NCBI GenBank assembly: GCA_965200945.1
Contig: OZ241749.1
Span: forward strand, 4,588,001 to 4,652,000
From: JADCRZ01 sp965200945
GTDB lineage: Bacteria > Bacteroidota > Bacteroidia > Chitinophagales > Chitinophagaceae
DNA length: 64,000 nucleotides
Direction of reading: 5' to 3'
The translations under genes and the position numbers were made by a program. Shown piece after piece: positions 16,824 to 24,899 of this stretch (positions within the stretch are counted from its first letter, which is position 1; every line of letters begins with the position of its first letter). The notes under the pieces were generated by a model. That model saw only the letters and a program-made list of their open reading frames with translations, did no database searches and had not been told where the DNA came from.

Positions 16824-18316
16824 GGGTGGATAAACAGCATCCCTTTCCCTTCAAAGGTAGTACCAAAACCCATCGACTGTATGCGGGCCGACAGAAACTT
16901 CTGCATTTCATCGGAGCGCTGCTGGTTGCGCGGTAGTTTCAGGATGGCCGGCTGCTCCGATAATATGCGGGCAGCGGCGCCCACGGCGGCCGGACAAGCC
17001 ATGCTGGTTCCATCCATAACTGCATAGCGGTCATTGGGATAGGTGGATATGATGCCCACACCCGGTGCGGTAAGATCGGTCTCCGGACCGATGTTCGAAA
17101 AGTCGGCAATGAAGTTGTTGCGATCCGTTCCGTAAGGGGCGTGTACGATGCCTGTTTGCACGGTGTTGGGTGGAAAAGTGCCTTTGCGGCCCATCGCCGA
17201 CACGGCTACGGACAGGCTGTAGGAAGCCGGAAAACTCACCGGACTGCGGTCGTCGTTGCCGTTGGCGGCAAAACAGACCGTGCCTTTCGCATAGGCATCC
17301 TTGATAGAGCTGACCACGCCTTCATCCAGTTCCGCTTCGCCCAGGCTCAGGTTGATGATGTCGCATTTATCCTTTTTCGATGCCTGGTCGATGGCTTTCA
17401 TGATGTCGAAATTGGAGGCGCCCTGGTCTTTCGGGAACACCCGGTAGCTGTAGATCTTCACGCCGGATGCCACGCCTTTCAGGGTTCCGGAAGCGCCGAT
17501 GATGCCGGCCACATGGGTGCCATGGCCCTCGCCGTTGTCGGTGTAGTCGGCCGCATCTTCTCCCTGCACCATATTGGCGCCGCCTGCCACTGTAAGATCT
17601 TTGTGGGGCCCCACACCGGTGTCGATCACAGCCACCCGCACGGCATGACCGATCTTTTTCAGGTGAGGCGTATCGTAAAAATGTTTCAGCGCATCGGTAT
17701 ATGCCGGATCGATGGGAACGAGCGGGATATCGAGGGAAGCGCTGATCGTAAAATTCTTTTTGAAGTATCCCCAGTAGCTATGGTCGGGATACACATAGAT
17801 ACGCTCGACCTGGCTTTTGTCGAGTTTCAGCCCAACCTGCCCTTTCTTGTCTGTTGAGCCGGAGGCGCCGGTACGGGTTTTGAAATCCGTGAAAGCCACC
17901 ACATAAATCCCTTCCAGCGGAAGACCTGCCTCGTTCACAATGCGCACCTGTGCAGTAAAGGCGACGCTGCTTTTTTCGATCACCAGCTGCACCTTCTCGC
18001 GCACGAGCGCCTTCTTGTAGAACTTTTCCGGAATGATGCGGAGGCCGGGGTAAGAGAACCGGAAATCCGCCAGCTCGTCATCGCTGATCTCCACCAGCTT
18101 GGCGCCGTATGCTTCGATCGAATCTATAACTTTCAGCGTAATGGGCGGAGCGGGAAAGCCGGCCGTTTTAGATACCAGGCTGATGGCCGGCAGCGATTTG
18201 TTTTCATCGAGCGACTGCAGAAAGTTCTTGACCTTGGGGTTGGTATTCGCATCGCTTTTGAACGTGAGGGCGGGCAACAGGATATAGCGGCTGTTACCGG
18301 CGGCGGTCTTTTTCAT
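16820..18316 (-). CDS. S8 family serine peptidase (subtilase) without a visible signal peptide
   Basis: A 498-aa subtilase. The start chosen is the ATG at 18316 (MKKTAAGNSRYILLPAL); an upstream ATG at 18361 would place an 11-bp-arm hairpin (18346-18382) inside the gene. Residues about 8-105 look like a propeptide ending in RIIPEKFYKKA. Residues 108-200 resemble a carboxypeptidase-regulatory-type beta domain. The catalytic domain has D232 in AVIDTGVGPH, H265 in GHGTHVAG, oxyanion-hole N354 in AANGND and S438 in GTSMACP. All catalytic residues are present. The lack of an evident secretion signal suggests a cytoplasmic protease or non-classical export. It overlaps the small I9-like gene downstream. 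Confidence 0.9.
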   Translation of the reverse strand: MKKTAAGNSRYILLPALTFKSDANTNPKVKNFLQSLDENKSLPAISLVSKTAGFPAPPITLKVIDSIEAYGAKLVEISDDELADFRFSYPGLRIIPEKFYKKALVREKVQLVIEKSSVAFTAQVRIVNEAGLPLEGIYVVAFTDFKTRTGASGSTDKKGQVGLKLDKSQVERIYVYPDHSYWGYFKKNFTISASLDIPLVPIDPAYTDALKHFYDTPHLKKIGHAVRVAVIDTGVGPHKDLTVAGGANMVQGEDAADYTDNGEGHGTHVAGIIGASGTLKGVASGVKIYSYRVFPKDQGASNFDIMKAIDQASKKDKCDIINLSLGEAELDEGVVSSIKDAYAKGTVCFAANGNDDRSPVSFPASYSLSVAVSAMGRKGTFPPNTVQTGIVHAPYGTDRNNFIADFSNIGPETDLTAPGVGIISTYPNDRYAVMDGTSMACPAAVGAAARILSEQPAILKLPRNQQRSDEMQKFLSARIQSMGFGTTFEGKGMLFIHP

Positions 18317-18345
18317 GGCATGGCGGTTTGGTGCAGGATGCAGAT

Positions 18346-18382
18346 AGCCCGTAAGCAGCACCGGTGGCTCCGCTTACGGGCT
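18346..18382. terminator. Hairpin between mdh and the subtilase gene
   Basis: AGCCCGTAAGC at 18346-18356 pairs perfectly with GCTTACGGGCT at 18372-18382 around a 15-nt GC-rich loop. It lies 21 bp after the malate dehydrogenase stop (minus strand). No T tract follows, so it may attenuate rather than fully stop read-through into the subtilase gene. Confidence 0.5.
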
Positions 18383-18403
18383 AAAATATTTATCGGAAGA
18401 AGC

Positions 18404-19333
18404 TTATACCGTCTTCAGCACGTCGTTCATGCTGCGAACCGCATCGGCGCTTTTGTTGAAAGCCGCCTGTTCTTCTTCATTCAGTCCGAAGTCGACGATC
18501 TTTTCCCAGCCGCTTTTGCCGATCACGACCGGCACGCCGAGGCAGATGTCTTTCTGGCCGTATTCACCGTCGAGGGCCACGCAGCAGGTGAACAGTTTTT
18601 TCTCATCGCGTACGATGCTTTCTACCAGCGCTGCCACGGCTGCGCCTGGGGCGTACCAGGCGGAAGTGCCGATCAGCTTGGTAAGGGTGGCGCCGCCGAC
18701 CATGGTGTCGGCCACGATCTTTTTCTGCTGTTCTTCTTCCAGGAACTTTGTTACGGGAACGCTGTTCCAGGTGGCGTAGCGAATTAGCGGGATCATGGTG
18801 GTATCGCCATGGCCGCCGATCACCACGGCATTCAGGTCTGCCGGGGAACAATTGAGCGACTGGCTCAGGTAGCATTTAAAGCGGGCGCTGTCGAGCGTGC
18901 CGCCCATGCCGATGATCCTGTTTTTCGACAGGCCGCTGGTCTGCAGCGTGAGATAGGTCATCGTGTCCATGGGATTGCTCACGATGATCACGATGGCATC
19001 GGGAGAGTGGCGGAGCAGGTTTTCCGTTACGCCTTTTACGATGCCGGCGTTGGTGCCGATGAGCTCTTCGCGTGTCATGCCGGGTTTGCGCGGCAGGCCG
19101 GAGGTGATGATCACTACATCGCTGCCTTCTGTCTTTGTGTAGTCGTTCGTGCTCCCGGTGATGGTGGTATCGAACCCGAGCAGCGCGGCTGTCTGGGTCA
19201 TGTCGAGGGCCTTGCCTTCTGCGAGGCCTTCCTTGATATCTACCAGCACGAGTTCTTCGGCCAGTTCCTTGCGGGCAATGTTATCGGCGCAGGTTGCTCC
19301 AACGGCTCCTGCCCCCACTACGGTAATCTTCAT
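18404..19333 (-). CDS. mdh: Malate dehydrogenase
   Basis: A 309-aa NAD-dependent malate dehydrogenase of the LDH-like type, interconverting malate and oxaloacetate in the TCA cycle. The start is the ATG at 19333 (MKITVVGAGAVGATCADN), which gives the standard Rossmann N-terminus; an upstream extension of 22 codons is not supported. Visible sites are the dinucleotide loop GAGAVGAT, the acidic D at the end of strand 2 (LVLVDIKEG), the substrate-loop arginines in GLPRKPGMTREEL, the VSNPMD motif and the catalytic histidine in GGHGDTTMIPLIRYA. It begins 28 bp after the thioredoxin-fold gene, so the two are probably co-transcribed. Confidence 0.93.
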   Translation of the reverse strand: MKITVVGAGAVGATCADNIARKELAEELVLVDIKEGLAEGKALDMTQTAALLGFDTTITGSTNDYTKTEGSDVVIITSGLPRKPGMTREELIGTNAGIVKGVTENLLRHSPDAIVIIVSNPMDTMTYLTLQTSGLSKNRIIGMGGTLDSARFKCYLSQSLNCSPADLNAVVIGGHGDTTMIPLIRYATWNSVPVTKFLEEEQQKKIVADTMVGGATLTKLIGTSAWYAPGAAVAALVESIVRDEKKLFTCCVALDGEYGQKDICLGVPVVIGKSGWEKIVDFGLNEEEQAAFNKSADAVRSMNDVLKTV

Positions 19334-19361
19334 GTGATTATTTTCGGTGTTAAAAAGTCGG

Positions 19362-19886
19362 TCAATTGCTCTTGATATAGACATCCGCTTTAAAAGCATC
19401 TGTCAGTTTTTCGATCGGTGTGGTGCCTTCGAAGGTGGTCAGCAGTTTTCCCTTGTCGTTGTACAGGGCCATGAAAGGCAGGCTGCTCATCTTGAAGAAG
19501 GGAGGGAAAAAGTATTTGGTATCGCGGCCCATCCGAATGTTGGGGTAGCTGGCGATCTTGAAATCCTTGTAGAAAGCCTGCATCTCTTCAAAAGGCTGGT
19601 AGGTGGCCATCACGATCTGCACATCCTTAAACTTGTCCATTTTGGAAAGCATGTCTTTCGTCTGGTGCTTGCAATGGTCGCAATCCGGACTGAAATACAT
19701 AAGAAGGGTTTTCCTGTGTTTGGCGAGATCGTTCCTGGTGAGGGCGGAGCTGTCTATCTTGAGTAGGCTAAACGGAGGAATGGTAGGATAACGAAGATAG
19801 CTCGCTTTTGTAAGGTCGCTGCTGTCCTGGGCATAACCCCGGATGGCAGACATGGCAAGCATAATATAGAGAACATATTTTTTCAC
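19362..19886 (-). CDS. Exported thioredoxin-fold protein (TlpA-like), GTG start
   Basis: A 174-aa protein that begins with GTG at 19886. Residues 1-19 form a signal peptide (cleavage near GYAQ). The mature part has a thioredoxin fold with the redox motif CDHC in MYFSPDCDHCKHQTK and a cis-proline candidate in SSLPFMALYN. Family members reduce or isomerise disulfides in the periplasm, or deliver electrons to cytochrome maturation; the actual partner is unknown. A TAnnTTTG box lies at 19902-19909, giving a leader of about 12 nt. The gene is divergent from the blaI-type gene and leads into mdh. Confidence 0.85.
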   Translation of the reverse strand: MKKYVLYIMLAMSAIRGYAQDSSDLTKASYLRYPTIPPFSLLKIDSSALTRNDLAKHRKTLLMYFSPDCDHCKHQTKDMLSKMDKFKDVQIVMATYQPFEEMQAFYKDFKIASYPNIRMGRDTKYFFPPFFKMSSLPFMALYNDKGKLLTTFEGTTPIEKLTDAFKADVYIKSN

Positions 19887-19901
19887 GCGAACCTATTTTT
19901 T

Positions 19902-19909
19902 CAAAAATA
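19902..19909 (-). promoter_or_regulatory. -7 box for the thioredoxin-fold gene
   Basis: TATTTTTG on the minus strand, 15 bp upstream of the GTG start. It is a perfect TAnnTTTG box, in the same intergenic region as the opposing blaI-type promoter. Confidence 0.5.
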
Positions 19910-19952
19910 CAGGTTATCTCAACAGCAACAAGCACCACGGATTTTTTTACAA

Positions 19953-19960
19953 TAAATTTG
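19953..19960 (+). promoter_or_regulatory. -7 box for the blaI-type/M56 operon
   Basis: TAAATTTG, a perfect TAnnTTTG match. The 36-bp palindrome begins 6 bp downstream, so it covers the expected transcription start. Confidence 0.55.
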
Positions 19961-19965
19961 GATAA

Positions 19966-20001
19966 TTCCGAAATGTTCGTAGATTTACGAAAAATTCGGA
20001 A
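19966..20001. promoter_or_regulatory. Nested palindromic operator of the BlaI-type regulator
   Basis: A two-layer palindrome. The inner arms TTCGTA/TACGAA are separated by GATT; the outer arms TTCCGAA/TTCGGAA are each 3 bp outside the inner arms. All 13 arm positions pair without mismatch. It sits from just past the -7 box to 20 bp before the ATG, the expected place for autorepression by a dimeric BlaI-family repressor. Binding by the adjacent gene product is inferred from position. Confidence 0.75.
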
Positions 20002-20021
20002 ATATTTCTAATCTGCTTCTT

Positions 20022-20384
20022 ATGGAGAAACTGACCAAGCAGGAAGAGCAGGCGATGCTGGCCATCTGGCGCACGGGCAGCGGCTTTGCGAAAGACTTCC
20101 TCGACAAGATAGAAGGCGAGCCGCCGCATTACAACACGCTGGTGTCTACGATCAAGAACCTCGAGAAAAAGGGTTATGTGAAGAGCCGGAAGATGGGCAA
20201 TATGTACCAATACTCACCGGCCCTGGATGAGGGTGAATACAAAAAACAATTCCTGACCAGCGTGGTGAAAAATCATTTCGACAACTCTTATAAGGAGCTC
20301 GTCTCTTTTTTTGCAGAGCAGAAAAAGATCAGTCCGAAAGAGCTGAAAGAGATCATCGACATGATCGAGAAAAAAGGCAGGTGA
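20022..20384 (+). CDS. BlaI/MecI/CopY family transcriptional repressor
   Basis: A 120-aa winged-helix repressor of standard family length. The N-terminal half has KLTKQEEQAMLAIWRTGSG, then NTLVSTIKNLEKKGYVKSRKMGNMYQYSPAL, the recognition helix and wing typical of BlaI. The C-terminal helices (residues about 80-120) form the dimer region with a lysine-rich end. In the classical system the M56 membrane peptidase encoded next door triggers cleavage of the repressor. Here the pair is intact and 48 bp apart. No beta-lactamase gene is nearby, so the controlled process is unknown. It very probably represses its own operon via the palindrome at 19966. Confidence 0.9.
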   Translation: MEKLTKQEEQAMLAIWRTGSGFAKDFLDKIEGEPPHYNTLVSTIKNLEKKGYVKSRKMGNMYQYSPALDEGEYKKQFLTSVVKNHFDNSYKELVSFFAEQKKISPKELKEIIDMIEKKGR

Positions 20385-20432
20385 TCGCTGCTTCAAGGAT
20401 CTGTTCCCTTATTCAGAAATTAACTTACGTCC

Positions 20433-22121
20433 ATGCCCTTGTTATTGCAGTACCTGTTCAAGCTTTCGCTCACACTGGCCGTATTCTATCTCTTCTATTA
20501 CGCCGTACTCAAGAACCTCACCTTTTATACCTGGAACCGCTTTTACCTGCTGGGCTATTCGCTGGTAGCCTGGGTCATCCCCTTCATCAACATTACGCCC
20601 TGGCTGAAGCAGCCCGCGCTCAACGACGATCACCTGCTCTATAAAATAGTCCTGTCGGGTAAGCTGAGCCAGATCACTGCTACTGAGAACCGGTCCCTGT
20701 TGCCTTTTTCCGTGTGGACGGTCATCGGCACGCTGCTGATCGTCGGTTCGGCGGTGATGATCGTCCGGTTCCTGCTGCAGCTTGTTTCTATCCATACCAT
20801 CAAGCGTTCCGCCACCCTGATCCAATCGAATGAGATAAACCTGTACGATGTGGAAAGCCCGATCAGTCCGTTCTCGTTTGCACAGTCCATCTTCATCAAT
20901 GCACGCCTTCACAGCGAAGCGGATCTGCAGAAGATCATAGAGCACGAGTTTGTGCATGTACGCCAGCGGCATACCGTTGATATCATGATCAGCGAATTGC
21001 TCTGCATCGTGAACTGGTACAACCCGTTTGCCTGGCTCATCAAAAAAGCGATCCGCGAGAACCTGGAGTTCATAGCTGACAACGGTGTGTTGCAGACGGG
21101 CGTAGACGCACGCGATTATCAATACCTGCTGTTAAAAGTAACCGGACTTCATCCTTACAGCATCTCAAACAATTTTACCATCTCATCACTTAAAAAAAGA
21201 ATCGCCATGATGAACAGAATAAGATCCGCAAAGGTGCACCTGGTCAGGTTCCTGTTTGTGCTGCCCCTGCTGGCCGTGATGCTGCTTGCTTTCCGCAGCC
21301 GCCAGGAAAACAAGAAAACGCAGAATCTGCAGGAGATCAGAAGGTCCCTGATGGCTTCACACGATACGGTGCCGCCACCACCGCCACCACCCGTACCCCC
21401 GGTAGGATCGAATTCCGGCAAAGAATTGGCATTTCCGCCACCCCCACCCCCTCCACCGTTGCCGAAAGGCGTCGGCAGCATCCAGTTCAACAACCAAGCT
21501 GTTGTACGATTGAAGAACGGCAAAAAGGAAGTGTACGATCTCGACGTGCCGGAGCAGAAAGAAGCGTATGAAAAGAAATATGGCAAGCTGCCTGTGCCAC
21601 CACCGCCCCCGCCGCCGTTACATGTGCAGGTTACAAGAAAAATGAATATAGAATATACCGTTGATAACACGATTGTAGATACTGTTGCACCGGTGACTTA
21701 TATCCTCAACGATGTAAAAGTGACTGAAAAATCGATGCAGAACTTTTATAACCACAAAGCCGACAGCCTTCATACTATCATTTACCAGTCGAATCATGAT
21801 TCGGTGAACATCAAGGCCCGGAACGAAGTGATCGGCATCGCAACCGTCTCTGGTGACGGCACTATCCAACCCTATAAATACGAAGGCGGGCAAAAGAAGA
21901 ATTTATTCGATCGCTTCACAGGTGTGCTGATTGTGGATGGAAAAAAAATGCCGCACGATGAGCTGAATTCAATAGACCCTAACTCCATGGAAAGCATTGA
22001 TATTATAAATGGAAATCACGCAGACAGGCTTTTATACGGTGAAGAAGCAAAAGAAGGTGTGATTATTATAAAAACTAAAAAAACGTTTAAGCTCAAGAAA
22101 AATGAGCCTGTCATTCAATAA
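20433..22121 (+). CDS. M56 family (BlaR1/MecR1-type) membrane metallopeptidase with polyproline runs
   Basis: A 562-aa protein. Residues 1-120 contain three membrane helices and a fourth lies at about 270-290. The zinc site HEFVH is at 171-175, with the third ligand probably in RENLEFIADNGV. After helix 4 comes a periplasmic tail with three proline runs: 7 P (314-320), 8 P (335-342) and 7 P (389-395). The tail then has a plug-like end, SMESIDIINGNHADRLLYG...GVIIIKTKK, similar to TonB-receptor plug fragments often attached to Bacteroidota M56 proteins. There is no penicillin-binding sensor domain, so the signal differs from BlaR1. It probably cleaves or inactivates the upstream BlaI-type repressor. 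Confidence 0.87.
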   Translation: MPLLLQYLFKLSLTLAVFYLFYYAVLKNLTFYTWNRFYLLGYSLVAWVIPFINITPWLKQPALNDDHLLYKIVLSGKLSQITATENRSLLPFSVWTVIGTLLIVGSAVMIVRFLLQLVSIHTIKRSATLIQSNEINLYDVESPISPFSFAQSIFINARLHSEADLQKIIEHEFVHVRQRHTVDIMISELLCIVNWYNPFAWLIKKAIRENLEFIADNGVLQTGVDARDYQYLLLKVTGLHPYSISNNFTISSLKKRIAMMNRIRSAKVHLVRFLFVLPLLAVMLLAFRSRQENKKTQNLQEIRRSLMASHDTVPPPPPPPVPPVGSNSGKELAFPPPPPPPPLPKGVGSIQFNNQAVVRLKNGKKEVYDLDVPEQKEAYEKKYGKLPVPPPPPPPLHVQVTRKMNIEYTVDNTIVDTVAPVTYILNDVKVTEKSMQNFYNHKADSLHTIIYQSNHDSVNIKARNEVIGIATVSGDGTIQPYKYEGGQKKNLFDRFTGVLIVDGKKMPHDELNSIDPNSMESIDIINGNHADRLLYGEEAKEGVIIIKTKKTFKLKKNEPVIQ

Positions 22122-22148
22122 GGTTGCAGATCATCATGACCGCTCTTA

Positions 22149-22180
22149 TTTGGAGGGTGTACTTTCCTTCCCTATTTTTG
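22149..22180 (+). promoter_or_regulatory. Promoter of efp (-33 TTTG, -7 TATTTTTG)
   Basis: TTTG at 22149-22152 and TATTTTTG at 22173-22180 are 20 bp apart, close to the Bacteroidota consensus. The predicted leader is about 14 nt. efp is therefore probably transcribed independently of the M56 gene. Confidence 0.65.
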
Positions 22181-22199
22181 CCGCTCTTAAAAGAAATTT

Positions 22200-22766
22200 A
22201 TGGCAACCACAGCAGACATGAGCAGGGGGCTGATCCTGAAATTAGACGGTAGCTTGTACTCAGTAGTAGAGTTCGGACAGAACAAGACGGCCCGCGCCGG
22301 CGCCAAGATATGGGCCAAGCTCAAGGGCGTCGATAACAACCGTTCCATCGAACATACCTGGAACAGCGGCGACACCGTTTACCCGGTGAGGGTGGAAAAG
22401 AAGCCTTACCAGTTCCTGTACAAAGACGACAGCGGATATAATTTCATGGACAATGAGACCTTCGAGCAGATCGTGCTGGCTGAAAACATGGTGGATGCCC
22501 CGCAGTTTCTCCGCGACGGACAGGAAGTAGCCGTGATGGTGAACACCGAAACCGATCTGCCGATGAGCGTGGAGCTGCCCGACAAGATCGTGGTGCAGGT
22601 AACCTACAGCGAGCCGGGCGTAAAAGGCGATACCGCCACCCGTACCCTGAAACCCGCTACCGTAGATACCGGTGCTACCGTAATGGTTCCATTGTTTGTA
22701 AACGAAGGCGAGATGATCCGTGTGAACACCAAAACAGGTGAGTATGTAGAACGCGTAAAAGAATAA
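22200..22766 (+). CDS. efp: Elongation factor P
   Basis: A 188-aa EF-P of standard length, with the three-domain layout: KOW-like domain I (residues 1-65), OB domain II (about 68-130) and OB domain III ending in MIRVNTKTGEYVERVKE. It binds between the P and E sites of the ribosome and speeds peptide bonds at proline runs. The tip loop that reaches the tRNA end reads NKTARAGAKIWAKLK. Aligned to the usual KPGKGxAFxRxKLK, the modified lysine position is R32, with the proline and glycines missing. The rest of the protein is regular. It is flanked by its own promoter and a terminator at 22791. Confidence 0.92.
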   Translation: MATTADMSRGLILKLDGSLYSVVEFGQNKTARAGAKIWAKLKGVDNNRSIEHTWNSGDTVYPVRVEKKPYQFLYKDDSGYNFMDNETFEQIVLAENMVDAPQFLRDGQEVAVMVNTETDLPMSVELPDKIVVQVTYSEPGVKGDTATRTLKPATVDTGATVMVPLFVNEGEMIRVNTKTGEYVERVKE

Positions 22767-22790
22767 GAACCCATAGAGTAATATTATATA

Positions 22791-22828
22791 AAAAGGACAA
22801 CCGGTTTCAAGGCCGTTGTCCTTTTTTT
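22791..22828 (+). terminator. Intrinsic terminator after efp
   Basis: GGACAAC(C)GG pairs with CCGTTGTCC with one bulged base, followed by seven T, 25 bp after the efp stop. An A run precedes the stem, so it may also work in reverse. Confidence 0.87.
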
Positions 22829-22917
22829 GTCAATTGAGATATTCGCGGTGTTCTTGAACTTTTATATAACGGAATTCATATCTTAGCCTCCCCATTACTA
22901 ACGGAAAATTGTTTACC

Positions 22918-23415
22918 ATGGATTTCAAACAGATACAGGAGCTGATCAGGATCATAAACAAGTCCAACATAGGTGAAATAACGATCGAAGAGAAAGATTT
23001 TAAGGTCACGATCAAACAGAAACAGGAACTGGCTCCTCCGCCCATGGTAGCTGCCCCTCCGGTTTATACACAAATGTCTGCGCCTGCTTTTCCTGCGTCT
23101 TCCCCGGCTTACTTGACTTCAGCAGGTGCCCTTGCCGGTGAGAAAGCCAAGCCCGCCGAACCGGCCCCTTCCAATCTGCTCACCATCAAAAGCCCGATGA
23201 TCGGTACGTTCTACCGCAGCCCCTCACCCGACAAACCTTCGTTCGTAAACATCGGTGATGAGGTAATTTCCGGAAAGGTGGTGTGTATCATTGAAGCCAT
23301 GAAGCTGTTTAATGAAATCGAAAGTGAAATAAGCGGAAAGATCGTAAAAGTAATGGTGGAAGATGCATCGCCGGTTGAATACGACCAGCCTCTCTTCCTT
23401 GTAGAACCGGCCTGA
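22918..23415 (+). CDS. accB: Acetyl-CoA carboxylase biotin carboxyl carrier protein
   Basis: A 165-aa BCCP, the biotin carrier of acetyl-CoA carboxylase in fatty acid synthesis. The ATG at 22918 (MDFKQIQELIRII) is preferred over an in-frame TTG three codons earlier. The N-terminal helix leads into an Ala/Pro-rich linker (about residues 38-86). The C-terminal biotinyl domain has IGTFYRSPSPDKPSFV, the thumb segment specific to BCCP, and the biotin acceptor K129 in EAMKLFNE. accC follows 146 bp downstream with no terminator, so the two are likely co-expressed. Confidence 0.93.
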   Translation: MDFKQIQELIRIINKSNIGEITIEEKDFKVTIKQKQELAPPPMVAAPPVYTQMSAPAFPASSPAYLTSAGALAGEKAKPAEPAPSNLLTIKSPMIGTFYRSPSPDKPSFVNIGDEVISGKVVCIIEAMKLFNEIESEISGKIVKVMVEDASPVEYDQPLFLVEPA

Positions 23416-23561
23416 TGAGTTACTCCTGTTACCAGCGCCTCTTTTTGCTTACCGCAAAACCTGTCCCTGACCCCTTTCCCTGTTTCACCGGATGGTACCG
23501 GTAACTGCCTGCTGCCTGCAGTGACCCGGAATTTATTCACTTTTAATTCTGATATACAGCA

Positions 23562-24899
23562 ATGTTTAAAAAAATTTTGATTGCCAACCGAGGAGAGATC
23601 GCTTTGCGGGTGATAAGAACCTGCCGCGAGATGGGCATCAAAACCATCGCTGTTTATTCAACAGCCGATAAAGACAGTTTACACGTAAAATTCTCTGACG
23701 AAGCGGTTTGCATCGGCAAGCCTGCCAGCGCAGATTCTTATCTTAATATACCCCATATCATGGCCGCCGCCGAGATCACCAATGCCGACGGCATTCATCC
23801 CGGCTACGGATTTCTGGCCGAAAATGCCAAATTCGCCGAAATATGCGGCGAGCACGGCATCAAGTTCATTGGTCCTACCCCTGCCATGATCAATTCCATG
23901 GGCGACAAGATCACTGCCAAGGAAACCATGATCAAAGCCGGCGTACCGGTAGTGCCGGGCGGCGAAGGATTGCTGGCTAGCCTGCAGGACGCGCTCAGCC
24001 AGGCAAAAGAAATCGGGTATCCGGTGATCCTGAAAGCCACGGCCGGTGGTGGTGGTAAAGGGATGCGCGTAGTATACGAACCCGCCGAACTGGAAAAAGC
24101 CTACAACACCGCCAAGATAGAAGCCGCCGCTTCATTCAAGAACGACGGTATTTACATGGAGAAATTTGTGGAAGAGCCGCGCCACATCGAGATCCAGGTG
24201 GCCGGCGACCAGTATGGTAAAGTGTGTCACCTGAGCGAACGCGACTGCTCTATCCAGCGGCGCCACCAGAAGCTGGTGGAAGAATCGCCTTCTCCTTTCA
24301 TGACGCCCGAGCTGCGTGAAAGAATGGGCGCCGCCGCTATCAAAGCCGCCTCTGCCATCAACTACGAGAGTGTGGGTACCATCGAGTTCCTGGTCGACAA
24401 GCACCGCAATTTCTACTTTATGGAGATGAACACGCGCATCCAGGTAGAGCATTGCGTGACGGAAGAAGTGGTGAACTACGACCTGATCAAGGAACAGATC
24501 AAGATAGCAGCCGGCGAGCCGATCTCCGGTCTCAACTACGAGCCACAGATGCATGCCATCGAATGCCGCATCAACGCGGAAGATCCCTACAATGATTTCA
24601 GGCCAAGTCCCGGTAAAATATCGGTGCTGCACCAGCCGGGTGGCCATGGCATCCGCGTCGATTCGCATGTGTATGCCGGTTATACCATACCGCCGTACTA
24701 TGATTCCATGATCGCCAAGATCATCGCCGTAGCGCGCACCCGCCGCGAAGCCATCGACACCATGCACCGCGCCCTGAGCGAGTACGTGATCGAAGGCGTT
24801 AAAACCACCATTCCCTTCCACCTGCAGCTCATGAAAGACGAACGTTTCCGCAGCGGCAACTTCAACACGAAATTTTTAGAAAGCTTTAAGCTGGCGTGA
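23562..24899 (+). CDS. accC: Acetyl-CoA carboxylase biotin carboxylase subunit
   Basis: A 445-aa ATP-grasp enzyme that carboxylates biotin on AccB using bicarbonate and ATP. The N-terminal domain starts MFKKILIANRGEIALRVIRTCREMG. The ATP lid glycine loop is KATAGGGGKGMRVV near residues 160-173. Further sites are RDCSIQRRHQKLVEESPSP, YFMEMNTRIQVEH with metal ligands and catalytic residues, and a C-terminal HAIECRINAEDP. The length matches stand-alone AccC rather than pyruvate carboxylase or acyl-CoA carboxylase fusions. It follows accB in the usual order. The carboxyltransferase genes accA/accD are not in the window. Confidence 0.93.
   Translation: MFKKILIANRGEIALRVIRTCREMGIKTIAVYSTADKDSLHVKFSDEAVCIGKPASADSYLNIPHIMAAAEITNADGIHPGYGFLAENAKFAEICGEHGIKFIGPTPAMINSMGDKITAKETMIKAGVPVVPGGEGLLASLQDALSQAKEIGYPVILKATAGGGGKGMRVVYEPAELEKAYNTAKIEAAASFKNDGIYMEKFVEEPRHIEIQVAGDQYGKVCHLSERDCSIQRRHQKLVEESPSPFMTPELRERMGAAAIKAASAINYESVGTIEFLVDKHRNFYFMEMNTRIQVEHCVTEEVVNYDLIKEQIKIAAGEPISGLNYEPQMHAIECRINAEDPYNDFRPSPGKISVLHQPGGHGIRVDSHVYAGYTIPPYYDSMIAKIIAVARTRREAIDTMHRALSEYVIEGVKTTIPFHLQLMKDERFRSGNFNTKFLESFKLA

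Noticed and set aside
16820..18361. Longer subtilase start at 18361
   Set aside because: The extra 15 codons lie over an 11-bp-arm hairpin and have no propeptide or signal character; the ATG at 18316 is a better start.
21155..21670. Glycine-run minus-strand ORF opposite the M56 gene
   Set aside because: Its glycine runs are the reverse complement of the proline codons of the M56 protein.
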